In this document: in pieces, positions 47,032 through 55,930 of the stretch
How positions within the stretch are numbered: position 1 is the stretch's first letter
Layout: each line of letters opens with the position of its first letter
NCBI RefSeq assembly: GCF_000525875.1
Contig: NZ_AODF01000014.1
Location: 1 to 64,000, forward strand
DNA: 64,000 nucleotides
Direction of reading: 5' to 3'
From: Listeria floridensis FSL S10-1187
Lineage (GTDB): Bacteria; Bacillota; Bacilli; Lactobacillales; Listeriaceae
Program-made: the position numbers and the translations under genes
The notes under the pieces: generated by a model
What the model was told of the DNA's origin: nothing
The model's input: the letters and a program-made list of their open reading frames with translations, nothing else
Databases searched by the model: none

Positions 47032-47689
47032 TCAATATGACCCACGTAATTTTTTTGATTTCAATAAAGCATAAAAGGCAAATGACAGTACAGCAGAGCC
47101 GAGTATAAAACCAGCGAAAACATCACTTGGATAGTGAACACCGAGGTAAACACGCGACAACATGATAAGTAAGATAATGAAAAGTGCAGTCAAACCGACG
47201 AACCATTTCAAACCTTTTCTTTTGATAAAGAAGAAGATGAGGACTAGGGCAAGCAGCCCGTAGAATGTTGCGGCTCCGGCAGCATGTCCGCTTGGAAAAC
47301 TGTAGCCCGAAATCGAGATTAATCTATCAAGCGGCCGCGGCCGCAATTCGATATGTTTGACGATTTGAGGGAAGACAAGTTCGCCAAGGGTGAGAGTCAG
47401 GCCAGCCCAGACTGCAATTGGCCAGCCCTTTTTTTAGCAAAAGAAAAAGAAACAACGCTGCGGAAAAAAGAAATAATAGTAAAGTCCCGCCAAAATTTGT
47501 GTAAACTTTAAAAAAACTTGTGATAGGGGCCGGAAGCTGGCTGCGGATAAGCTGATTAAAAAAATGATCGAGTTTTGTTATCCAAACAGCATCTATGCTG
47601 ACACTTTTCCAAAAAATAATAAAAATAACTGAAAAAAGAAGTCCTGCTCCAAGCAGTACGTTTGGATTAAAAGGTTTCTTTGTCGTCAA
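47032..47689 (-). CDS. PAP2 family membrane phosphatase, frameshifted in this sequence
   Basis: 218 residues after removing one T from the T7 run 47429-47435, restoring LLKKGWPIAVWAG. The lipid phosphatase triad is present: K-x6-RP in KHIELRPRPLDR, PSGHAAG, and SRVYLGVHYPSD. Family members dephosphorylate undecaprenyl pyrophosphate or phosphatidic/glycerophosphate lipids. TTG start behind GGAGCG, 11 bp after the YdjC gene stop, so both form one transcript. Confidence 0.87.
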
Positions 47690-47700
47690 AATATCGCTCC

Positions 47701-48402
47701 TTAATAAGTAGTCAGCTGAAATGTGCTGTTTTTTATAATGTTTTTAATCGCATCATTTGTTAGTACATCTATTTCTTTTTGACGTGTATCCGCATAAGAA
47801 CTAAGCTGACGCAGTTCAGCATCAGAGAAGCCGGGATGGCAAAACAATTCCGTATTCGGTTTAGTTTTTAAATTTTCCAAATGTGCCATTAAATTTTGCA
47901 CTGTAATTCTATTTGGATCTGGAAAAGCATTCTCGACATTTGGTATCTGCGAATAAGCGCCGCGTAGCGGAACTCCAAATTTTGCCGCCAATTTCTTTGC
48001 AATCTTAAAAAAACGCGCATCAAAATGAACATCATGATGACTATCAAGATGTGTAAGCTTGCGGTCGGTGAGGCGAGTAAAACGTTCAATTTGCGCTGTC
48101 CACTCATGTTCCACTTCAAGGAGATCAACAGCAGCATCACGAAGGGCAAGCTGATGCAGAAAGTTACCATCTGCGCCTATCAATGTCTGAGGCTCGGTGA
48201 GCGGTTTTCCGGCTGTTAAGGTGAGATGTACGCCGATCCCAAGTTCAGGATAGTGAGTAGCTTCTAAAAGAGCATATGCCGTGTGTCGGGCGTTCATCAG
48301 AACTGTAGTTGATGTGACAATCCCATGTTGATGCGCGTAAAAAATGCCGTCTGTATTTGCTTTGGTATAACCTAAATCATCAGCGTTAATAATAAGCTGC
48401 AT
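47701..48402 (-). CDS. YdjC/ChbG-family carbohydrate deacetylase
   Basis: 233 residues. The metal-binding motif INADDLGYT and the later LTHLDSHHDVHFD and FCHPGF are characteristic of ChbG/YdjC, which removes acetyl groups from N-acetylated disaccharides such as chitobiose or similar glycans. AAAGGATGG site upstream. Pairing with a PAP2 phosphatase hints at envelope glycan or glycolipid turnover, but that is inference. Confidence 0.88.
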   Translation of the reverse strand: MQLIINADDLGYTKANTDGIFYAHQHGIVTSTTVLMNARHTAYALLEATHYPELGIGVHLTLTAGKPLTEPQTLIGADGNFLHQLALRDAAVDLLEVEHEWTAQIERFTRLTDRKLTHLDSHHDVHFDARFFKIAKKLAAKFGVPLRGAYSQIPNVENAFPDPNRITVQNLMAHLENLKTKPNTELFCHPGFSDAELRQLSSYADTRQKEIDVLTNDAIKNIIKNSTFQLTTY

Positions 48403-48470
48403 TTTTAATCCATCCTTTTATAGATCTAATTTTGTTTCATTATTATAGCATAGCAAAAGCTTTATCCAAA

Positions 48471-48506
48471 TAAAAAAAGGATGAAAGAGACAACTCTTTC
48501 ATCCTT
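48471..48506 (-). terminator. tRNA operon terminator
   Basis: GGATGAAAGAG / CTCTTTCATCC stem, followed on the minus strand by seven Ts; 7 bp after tRNA-Lys. Confidence 0.88.
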
Positions 48507-48513
48507 TAGCTGA

Positions 48514-48586
48514 TGAGCCGTGATGGGCTCGAACCATCGACCCTCTGATTAAAAGTCAGATGCTCTACCAACTGAGCTAACGGCTC
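48514..48586 (-). tRNA. tRNA-Lys (anticodon TTT)
   Basis: 73 nt. Acceptor GAGCCGT/ACGGCTC with A discriminator; anticodon loop CTTTTAA; T arm GGTTCGAGCC. CCA not encoded. Confidence 0.97.
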
Positions 48587-48591
48587 AAAAA

Positions 48592-48666
48592 TGGCTGGGC
48601 TAGCTGGATTCGAACCAGCGCATGACGGAATCAAAATCCGTTGCCTTACCGCTTGGCTATAGCCCA
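48592..48666 (-). tRNA. tRNA-Gln (anticodon TTG)
   Basis: 75 nt including an encoded CCA. Acceptor TGGGCTA/TAGCCCA, anticodon loop TTTTGAT. Confidence 0.97.
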
Positions 48667-48672
48667 ATAAAA

Positions 48673-48756
48673 TGGTGGAGGGGAGTGGATTCGAACCACC
48701 GAACCCGAAGGAGCGGATTTACAGTCCGCCGCGTTTAGCCACTTCGCTACCCCTCC
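48673..48756 (-). tRNA. tRNA-Tyr (anticodon GTA)
   Basis: 84 nt with a long variable arm and encoded CCA. Acceptor GGAGGGG/CCCCTCC; anticodon loop CTGTAAA. Confidence 0.97.
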
Positions 48757-48769
48757 GTTATAATAAAAG

Positions 48770-48843
48770 TGCCGACTGCAGGAATTGAACCCGCAACCTA
48801 CTGATTACGATTCAGTTGCTCTACCAGATTGAGCTAAGTCGGC
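48770..48843 (-). tRNA. tRNA-Thr (anticodon CGT)
   Basis: 74 nt. Acceptor GCCGACT/AGTCGGC, anticodon stem ACTGA/TCAGT with loop ATCGTAA, so it reads ACG. No encoded CCA. An ATTATA at 48885-48890 (TATAAT on the minus strand) is a likely promoter -10 box for this and the three following tRNAs. Confidence 0.93.
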
Positions 48844-48948
48844 ATGTTATACTGAAACGCATCTCTTTTGAAATAAGACACTTTATTATAGTATAACAAT
48901 TTTTAAAAGAATGCCAGCCTTTTTTTAAAAAAAAGCTAAAAAAATGAA

Positions 48949-49020
48949 TGACCCGTACGGGATTCGAACCCGTGTTACCGCCGTGAAAGGGCGGTGTCTT
49001 AACCGCTTGACCAACGGGCC
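48949..49020 (-). tRNA. tRNA-Glu (anticodon TTC)
   Basis: 72 nt. Acceptor GGCCCGT/ACGGGTC (one G-T pair), anticodon stem CCGCC/GGCGG with loop CTTTCAC. A 105-bp gap separates it from tRNA-Thr. Confidence 0.96.
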
Positions 49021-49307
49021 AACTTTAAAAAGTAATTTTACAGCCAAAATCTATTATATAAACAGAGTACTGATTTGTAAATACCTAAAATAAAGTTTTT
49101 TTTTTTCTGAAAACAATTTTATAAATGTTGCTAGTATTAGTTTGCAAAAAAAGGGTAAAAGAAATAATAATATGGTAAGTAAAAAGAGCAACATCAAGCT
49201 GTATTCTATTTGTAATAAAAAGCTATATATATTCGAAGCCTGCTGTGCTATAATTTGTGATATTGTATTTTGGATTGTTAAATATTTTAAAAAAGGTAGG
49301 GAATAAA

Positions 49308-51139
49308 ATGGCATCGCCGCTAAAAAGATTACTGATTGGGCGTCCGCTTAAGAGCTCAGAAGCAGGGGAACAGAAATTAGGGAAGTTAAAGGCTTTGGCT
49401 GTGCTGTCATCTGATGCATTATCATCGATTGCTTACGGGACTGAGCAGATTTTATTAGTGCTTGTTGCTGTTAGCGCGGCAGCTATGTGGTATTCAATTC
49501 CAATTGCACTTTGTGTGTTGGTTCTTTTATTTGCATTAAATCTCTCATACAAACAAATTATCTATTCATATCCGCATGGTGGCGGAGCTTATGTGGTATC
49601 ACGCGAAAACCTTGGAAAGAATGCAGGACTTGTTGCTGGCGGATCGCTACTTGTCGATTATATGCTGACTGTTGCGGTTAGTGTTTCATCTGGAACTGAT
49701 GCGATCGTCTCAGCTGTCCCATCACTTTATCCGTTTGCAATTCCGATTGCAGTGATTCTTGTTATTGGTGTTACAATTATCAATTTGCGTGGAATAACTG
49801 AATCGGCTAGCATACTCGCAATCCCTGTATATCTATTCGTTTTTTCTATCGTCGTTCTTATTTTTACTGGTTTGTTTAAAGTAGTGATGGGAATTGATGC
49901 GGGGCATGAAACGGCATCTGTCGGTACTCATGTCCAAGGAGTAACTTTATTCTTGCTTTTACGTGCGTTTGCGTCTGGATCTGCATCACTGACTGGGATT
50001 GAAGCTATTTCAAATGCAGTTCCGCTCTTTAAAAAACCACAAGCTAAAAATGCGGCTAAAACATTAACGATCATGGCATCACTGCTTGGATTCTTCTTTA
50101 TGGGAATTACTGTTTTGGCGTTTGTTTACGGCACTGTTCCTGAACTTAAAGTAACGGTATTATCTCAAATTGCCGAAAATGTTTTCGGTAGAAATTTCAT
50201 GTTTTATTTCATTCAAGCTACGACGGCACTTATTTTAGTACTCGCAGCTAATACGGGTTTTTCGGCATTTCCGCTCCTTGCTTTTAACTTGGCAAAAGAT
50301 AAGTATATGCCGCGGATGTATTTAGCGCGAGGCGACCGTCTCGGTTATTCTAATGGAATTATCACGCTAGCAGTCGGATCAATTGTGCTGATTGTCCTTT
50401 TTAAAGGGAAAACAGAACTACTTGTTCCGCTCTATTCAGTAGGGGTATTTATTCCGTTTACGCTCTCGCAAACAGGGATGATTATTAAATGGTGGAAGGA
50501 ACGCTCGCCTGGTTGGCACAAAAAGCTTGCAGCTAATCTGCTCGGAGCAATCATTTCGTTTACTGTTTTGATTGTTTTATTCTTAACTCGAATTGAATCA
50601 GTCTGGCCTGTTTTTTATTTTTTATGCCGATTATGATTTTCGTATTTCATCGGACGCGAAATCATTATATGAAACTTGGACCGCAGCTTCGAGTGGATGA
50701 GTCAATGGATTTAGATGTCCCCGACTTTAAGGGGAATGTGGTCATTGTAGCTGTTTCTGATACGACAAAAGTAGTTGAAGGAGCACTTAAATATGCTAAA
50801 TCAATTGGCGACACAGTTATCGCGGTTCATGTATCGGTTGATCGAGTCCAAGGGAAGGAATTTGTTGAGAGGTGGAACAGAATCCATCCTGAGGTGCGGA
50901 TTGCGCACTTATACTCGACTTATCGCTCGATTTCTGAACCGCTAATGAAGTTTATTGATACAGCCAAACAAAAGGCTGACCAAGATAATTATTCAGTAAC
51001 TGTGCTTATTCCGCAATTTATTCCAAAGCAAGGCTGGCAAAATCTTTTGCACAACCAAACTAGTTTGATGATCCGAACAAAGCTAATGATGAAACGCGAT
51101 GTTGTAGTAGCCACTTATCCGTATCATCTAAAGGAATAG
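49308..51139 (+). CDS. kimA: KimA-type potassium importer (APC superfamily), frameshifted in this sequence
   Basis: 610 residues after adding one T in the T6/T6 runs at 50611-50623 (PVF.FFMPIMIFVFHRTRNHY). Twelve helices with DALSSIAYGTEQILL near the start and SASLTGIEAISNAVPLFKKP mid-protein, then a C-terminal cytosolic USP-like domain (VVIVAVSDTTKVVEGALKYA). This is the layout of Bacillus KimA (YdaO), a high-affinity K+/H+ symporter shut off by c-di-AMP. ATG 49308 follows AAGGTAGG; an extended -10 TGCTATAAT ends at 49254. I saw no ydaO-type riboswitch upstream. Confidence 0.88.
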
Positions 51140-51261
51140 AGGTAAACCGACTTTCAAGTGGGGGAGTTCTAGAAGTATTCGGCTAATGCGGATTGCTTTT
51201 AGATTAGCAAATTTGTATGGAACTGTAAAAATCAAAAAAATGTATTTTGAATGTATAAATC

Positions 51262-51303
51262 ATACGAAAACCCTTTTTCCTTAAGGAAAAAGGGTTTTCG
51301 TAT
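51262..51303. terminator. perfect 42-bp palindrome, possible terminator
   Basis: ATACGAAAACCCTTTTTCC, TTAA and the exact reverse complement. It lies 122 bp after kimA. No clean T run follows on either strand, so it may act as a terminator by its internal T5 or as a protein-binding or mRNA-end element. Confidence 0.55.
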
Positions 51304-51415
51304 CTTACTTAATATGGAAAAATTTAATTTCGTACTCTGTACCAATTTTTTTTTCTTTTTTTCATTAGGTGTGATAAAATTAAAACTATCTTAAGGGAAA
51401 TAGGTGGATGGGCTT

Positions 51416-52312
51416 ATGCAAACAGTAGGAATACTCGGACTTCCCTGGGTATTTGGAAATGAGCGGAAAGGAACGGGACTCGGGCCATTCGCCATTCGAT
51501 ACACGGGTCTAGTTGCTAGTTTAGCTTCTTATGGAGCTAAAATTCAAGATTTTCATAATATGCCCTTTTTCACAGAATTTGAAGAAGAGCTTTTTTTAAC
51601 AGATGGTTTGAAAGCGATTACATCGAAAGTGTATGAAGCGTCGGATGTGATTGGAACAATGCTTGATAAAACTTCGACGTCACTTATATTAGCAGGCGAT
51701 GAGTGGAATAGTTTAGCTGTCTTTAAAGCGGCGCAGAAAAATGATCCAGACAGTGTTTATATTTTGCTTGATGCGAATGCACATATAAGTTTGACGGAAT
51801 TAGATTGTTCGCTCCCTCCAGGGAGAGGCTTGTTGCGGACAATTATTGGAAAGGGAGAAGCTAGAACAGTTGATCTTTTTGCTGATTGTATAGTAAAACC
51901 AAGTAATCTAAGTGTTCTTGGGACGAGAAGAGTTCCTCAATCAGATGAAGCGTGTTTAGAGCAGCTTGGCATTTGTCATTTTGATATGACAGAGATTGAC
52001 AAAGTCGGATTCGGCAAGGTAACGGATCAGTTGCTTAAATGGCTTTATAGAAAACAGCGTCCGATTCATCTTTTGATTGATGTGGATGCAATCGATCCGG
52101 CTTTCGCTCCTGGAGTAGACCACATTTCTTCTGGAGGCCTTTATTATCGTGAAATGGATTACTTGATGCAAAATTTGGCGCTTGGCGCTCCGCTACGTTC
52201 GATCACAGTTCTTGGTCTTAATCCGCTACACGATGATGCGAATAAATCAGCTAAATTTATCAGCACGATTCTTGAAAGTTATTTCGTAACTTTTTTTCAT
52301 AAGTCAAAATAA
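51416..52312 (+). CDS. arginase/agmatinase-fold protein lacking several metal ligands
   Basis: 298 residues, the arginase length. Fold landmarks align well: KGTGLGPFAIRYTGLVASL, LILAGDEWNSLAVF, VYILLDANAHISL, LLIDVDAIDPAFAPGVDH and GLNPLHDDANKSAKF. In true arginases these read GGDHS, DAHxD, SxDxDxxDP and EVNP. Here the first His is Glu, DAHxD is DANAH and the Glu before xNP is lost; only the DxDxxDP pair is intact. A conventional Mn2 centre and the catalytic His seem absent. It may be a pseudoenzyme or bind another ligand. ATG 51416 is 10 bases after AGGTGG. Confidence 0.78.
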   Translation: MQTVGILGLPWVFGNERKGTGLGPFAIRYTGLVASLASYGAKIQDFHNMPFFTEFEEELFLTDGLKAITSKVYEASDVIGTMLDKTSTSLILAGDEWNSLAVFKAAQKNDPDSVYILLDANAHISLTELDCSLPPGRGLLRTIIGKGEARTVDLFADCIVKPSNLSVLGTRRVPQSDEACLEQLGICHFDMTEIDKVGFGKVTDQLLKWLYRKQRPIHLLIDVDAIDPAFAPGVDHISSGGLYYREMDYLMQNLALGAPLRSITVLGLNPLHDDANKSAKFISTILESYFVTFFHKSK

Positions 52313-52482
52313 CAAATTCTTAAAAAAGTGAGTTTCGTTTTAAGCAGTAATCAGATTGTTTTGCAAAAATTCACAACCAAAAAGAAAAGTCTAGTTTGAT
52401 ACTTGTTTTCATGTCCCCTGGAAGCAAAAAAATCTCGATTTGTTACTTAAACTTGACAATTTTATGAACTTTTGAAATCGGC

Positions 52483-52511
52483 TTGAAATCTAGTATGCAG
52501 GGGAGTATACT
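52483..52511 (+). promoter_or_regulatory. SigA promoter
   Basis: TTGAAA (52483-52488), 17-base spacer, TATACT (52506-52511), upstream of the small membrane protein gene. Confidence 0.7.
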
Positions 52512-52574
52512 TGAAGTATAGCAAGGTGATTCAAGAAGAAATTTGCTAGAGTACAAAGGTAAGGGGTGCATGAA

Positions 52575-52817
52575 ATGTCGGAAGTGGATATTAGGTATTA
52601 TGTCATACCGATGATAGTCGTTTTTATACTTGGTATTGCGACTGTAAATAGTGTTGCTTTTCCTGTGCTTGACTTCTTGCTTGTATCGCTGATTGCTGTG
52701 ATTTGCGGAGTTATCGTTGGATCATTGTATCAACTGTACAAAATTGTTTTGCAGTTTGTTTTAGAATATAAGGAAAAACGTTCCACAAAAAAAAGATTTA
52801 GGGACACAATATCATAA
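52575..52817 (+). CDS. small two-helix membrane protein
   Basis: 80 residues: MSEVDIRYYVIPMIVVFIL, a second helix VLDFLLVSLIAVICGVIVG, then a basic amphipathic tail (EYKEKRSTKKRFRD). I do not recognise it. AAGGGGTG lies 6 bases before ATG 52575; GTG 52566 lies within that site. It has its own promoter and terminator. Confidence 0.72.
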   Translation: MSEVDIRYYVIPMIVVFILGIATVNSVAFPVLDFLLVSLIAVICGVIVGSLYQLYKIVLQFVLEYKEKRSTKKRFRDTIS

Positions 52818-52832
52818 AATTTAAGCTTGTAT

Positions 52833-52863
52833 AAAACATTCTCGTGCACGAGAATGTTTTTTT
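52833..52863 (+). terminator. terminator
   Basis: AAAACATTCTCG / CGAGAATGTTTT hairpin followed by Ts. Confidence 0.88.
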
Positions 52864-52932
52864 GTGATGTCTGCTTGTTCCAGTTGTAAAACATGGTACA
52901 ATATTAGAGAAAAGAACTCGAGGAGGTTATAG

Positions 52933-53911
52933 ATGGCTACGCTAGCTGATGTTGCAAAACGCGCGAATGTTTCGAAGATGACGGTTTCGCGTGTGATTAA
53001 TCATCCTGGTCAAGTCTCGGACGAGCTGAAAGCACTTGTTTATGAAGCAATGAAGGCACTTGATTATGTGCCGAACTTTGCAGCACGAGCGCTGGTGCAA
53101 AATCGAACGCAGGTAATCAAATTTTTGATTTTAGAAGAGATTGATACTGTTGAACCGTATTACATGAATTTACTTACAGGAATAAGTCGTGAACTTGATA
53201 AACACTATTATTCACTGCAACTTGTGACTAAAAAATCACAAAATATCGGCTCATATGATGGGCTGATTGTAACAGGGGTTCGTGAAGAAGACTTTTCGCA
53301 AAATATTTTAAATATTGATAAGCCGGTTATTTTATATGGTGAAAATACTCGCGGCTTTGATTACATTGATGTTGATAATAAAATGGGGACAAAAATTGCA
53401 ACGGAGCATGTCAAATCTCTTGGATTTACGCGGATTGTTTTTTTTGGGAATTAATTTACTGCAGGAAGAGTTCATGCGCTCTCGATTAAGGGGTTATGAA
53501 GATGTAATGGAATGTGCTGGATTAACTGCTGAGTCGTATTTTATTCAAAACAGTTCACGAGTCGCTGAAGCTAAAACGCGGGAACTGCTTAGCTATAACA
53601 CAGAAAAAATTGCTTTTGTATGTGCTTCTGACCGGATTGCGCTTGGCGTAGTTCGTGCTGGACTTACTTTTGGACGAAAGTTCGGCGAGAATCTCACGGT
53701 CACAGGATTCGACGGTGTTTTTCTTGATCGTATTTCTTCGCCTCATATTACAACAGTTAAATCACCGGTTATTGAAATGGGGGAAGAGCTCGCACGGATG
53801 CTCCTGCGGAAAATCAATGCTAACGGAGAAGCGCAGGGGGAAATTTTATTCGAACCTAAACTTATCATACGTGAATCAACTGTTGGACAAGACGGAACTA
53901 TCTCTAACTGA
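52933..53911 (+). CDS. LacI family repressor of the maltodextrin cluster (MalR-like), frameshifted in this sequence
   Basis: 325 residues after removing one T from the T8 run 53438-53445 (RIVFLGINLLQEEFMRSR). N-terminal HTH ATLADVAKRANVSKMTVSRV with the hinge helix PNFAARAL that inserts in the minor groove; C-terminal periplasmic-binding-like sensor domain with KIAFVCASDRIALGVVRAG and TVTGFDG. Directly upstream of the GH13 gene and of matching palindromic operators, so it most likely senses maltose or maltodextrin. GAGGAGG site 7 bases from the ATG. Confidence 0.9.
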
Positions 53912-53925
53912 GGTAGTTCTTTTTT

Positions 53926-53967
53926 TGTTACCGTTAACGAGCGAAAAAGGATTGCAACCGATTACAA
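53926..53967 (+). promoter_or_regulatory. LacI-type operator and cre site upstream of the GH13 gene
   Basis: TGTTACCGTTAACG (53926-53939) is a palindrome centred on CG, and TTGCAACCGATTACAA (53952-53967) fits the full 16-base cre consensus for CcpA. Both lie between the regulator stop and the amylase start. Confidence 0.72.
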
Positions 53968-54013
53968 AAAAAATGCTAACGTGAAAGTATCACAAAACGA
54001 GGAGGATTTCACT

Positions 54014-55774
54014 TTGGAAAAAGCGGCAATTTATCATCAACCAGCAAGCAGTTTTGCATTCAGTTACACGGGAGATGATCTTTATATTCGGATACGCACG
54101 AAGAAAGAGGATGTAGCAAAAATAACATTGATCGCTGGTGATCCGTATCTTTTTGCGGACGGCAAGTGGCAGAGTAGGCCTTATCAAATGACAAGGACGC
54201 TCCAAACAGAAGAACACGATTATTTTGAATATCGTTTAATCCCGACACATCATCGTGTACAATATGGCTTCGTTATTGAAGGGTATGACGGGGAAGAATG
54301 TTTTTACGGCGGACGCGGTTTTTTCAGCACTGATCCGGTTAATATGGAAACGATGGACTATTATTTTAAGTTTCCATATATTCATGCTGTTGACACATTT
54401 AAGGCACCGGAATGGGTAAAGAAAACGATCTGGTATCAGATTTTTCCGGAACGATTTGCAAACGGTGATCCGGCAATTTCTCCAGAAAATGCGCTTCCGT
54501 GGGGCAGCAAAACGCCGAGCACGACAGACTTTTTTGGCGGGGACTTGAAAGGGATTATTGACCACTTAGATTATTTGAAAGATCTAGGCATAAACGGGAT
54601 TTACCTGACGCCTGTTTTTGAGGCACCGACCAACCACAAGTATGATACGGTGGATTACTTGAAAATTGATCCGCATTTTGGAGATAAAAAACGTTTTAAA
54701 GAGTTGGTGGAGGAGGCTCATAAATGCGGGATTCGCGTGATGCTCGATGCGGTCTTCAATCATATTGGTGATACGAGTCCAATGTTCCAAGATGTGATTC
54801 AGAACGGGGCAGATTCCAAGTACTGTGATTGGTTCCATATTCATAGTTTTCCAGTAAGATACGGTGAAAATGGCAATATTGAAAATCAGCCGACGATTTC
54901 TTATGATACGTTTGCATTTACAACTCATATGCCGAAGCTGAATACGGCAAACCCTGAGGTGCAGCAATATTTGCTTGATATCGCAACATATTGGATTCGC
55001 GAATTTGATATTGATGGTTGGCGGCTTGATGTGGCGAATGAAGTAGATCATGCTTTTTGGAAGCTGTTCAGAAAAGCAGTACGTAAAGAAAAAGACGACC
55101 TCTATATTTTAGGTGAGATTTGGCATGATTCATGGATTTGGTTGCTCGGAGATGAGTTTGATGCGGTGATGAATTATCCGTTTACCCAGACGATTATTGA
55201 AAACTTTATTGAAAATAAGATTGATGCTCGGAAAATGATTTCAGGCATTAATGAACAAATGATGCGCTATCCGAAACAAGCTTCGGAAGTCATGTTCAAT
55301 ATGCTTGATAGTCATGATACGGCGCGTATTCTAACTCGTGCTGGAGGAAATAAAGCAAAAGTTAAACAAGCACTTGCTTTCATGTTCGGACATACTGGCT
55401 CGCCATGTATTTATTATGGGACTGAAATTGGTATGGACGGCGGAAATGATCCGGATTGTCGGAAATGTATGGTTTGGGATGAAGCGAATCAAGACCTCGA
55501 AATGCTTGGTTTCATGAAGCAGTTAATCGCAGTTCGAAAAGCACATCAAGCAACTCTTTCGGATGGGGATTTGGTTTGGGATGAAACTCTTCTCGATCAA
55601 GGGATTGTGATTTTTGAACGGAAAACAGATGATGAAACGCTGCGGTTTTATTTTAATCAAGCGAATAAGGATCAAAGCGTCCAAGCAGGTCATGGATTTG
55701 ATCTCTTTACGGAAGTAGAAATTTCAGGGGAAGCGGTACTGCCTGCGGAAGGCTTTTTGATAGTTAAAAATTGA
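54014..55774 (+). CDS. GH13 neopullulanase / maltogenic amylase (cytosolic)
   Basis: 586 residues. An N-terminal CBM34-type domain (about 1-120) precedes the TIM barrel, as in GH13_20 neopullulanase/cyclomaltodextrinase enzymes. Catalytic regions: DAVFNHIG (I), GWRLDVANEV (II, nucleophile Asp), ILGEIWHD (III, acid Glu) and MLDSHDT (IV, third Asp). No signal peptide, so it trims imported maltodextrins in the cytosol. TTG 54014 is 8 bases after GAGGAGG; the frame is open from an ATG at 53981 that lies upstream of that site. Confidence 0.94.
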   Translation: MEKAAIYHQPASSFAFSYTGDDLYIRIRTKKEDVAKITLIAGDPYLFADGKWQSRPYQMTRTLQTEEHDYFEYRLIPTHHRVQYGFVIEGYDGEECFYGGRGFFSTDPVNMETMDYYFKFPYIHAVDTFKAPEWVKKTIWYQIFPERFANGDPAISPENALPWGSKTPSTTDFFGGDLKGIIDHLDYLKDLGINGIYLTPVFEAPTNHKYDTVDYLKIDPHFGDKKRFKELVEEAHKCGIRVMLDAVFNHIGDTSPMFQDVIQNGADSKYCDWFHIHSFPVRYGENGNIENQPTISYDTFAFTTHMPKLNTANPEVQQYLLDIATYWIREFDIDGWRLDVANEVDHAFWKLFRKAVRKEKDDLYILGEIWHDSWIWLLGDEFDAVMNYPFTQTIIENFIENKIDARKMISGINEQMMRYPKQASEVMFNMLDSHDTARILTRAGGNKAKVKQALAFMFGHTGSPCIYYGTEIGMDGGNDPDCRKCMVWDEANQDLEMLGFMKQLIAVRKAHQATLSDGDLVWDETLLDQGIVIFERKTDDETLRFYFNQANKDQSVQAGHGFDLFTEVEISGEAVLPAEGFLIVKN

Positions 55775-55816
55775 ACCAAGCACTTTCTTTTGATTACAAC
55801 CAAATCATAAAAATTC

Positions 55817-55872
55817 TGTTATCGGTAACAAACAAATTTAGCTTGAAAACGTTTTCTTTGGCTGTTTATAAT
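55817..55872 (+). promoter_or_regulatory. promoter, LacI-type operator and cre site of the maltodextrin transporter operon
   Basis: TGTTATCGGTAACA (55817-55830) is a perfect palindrome apart from the two central bases and matches the operator before the GH13 gene. TTGAAAACGTTTTCTT (55843-55858) is a near-consensus cre that overlaps the -35 box TTGAAA (55843-55848); TATAAT is at 55867-55872 (18-base spacer). CcpA bound here would block RNA polymerase. Confidence 0.82.
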
Positions 55873-55930
55873 TTAGGTGTAAGCTACGAATAACGAAAAT
55901 GTGTTTTGAAATAAAAGGAGGAAAAGGGTT

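Noticed and set aside
48514-49020. rRNA operon next to the tRNA cluster
   Set aside because: No 5S, 16S or 23S sequence on either side; protein genes flank the cluster directly.
49021-49307. ydaO-type c-di-AMP riboswitch before kimA
   Set aside because: Looked for the conserved aptamer segments and saw only AT-rich DNA with a promoter-like -10 box.
49054-49314. 86-codon minus-strand hydrophobic frame between tRNA-Glu and kimA
   Set aside because: AT-rich sequence, no ribosome site, and it overlaps the kimA start; hydrophobicity follows from base composition.
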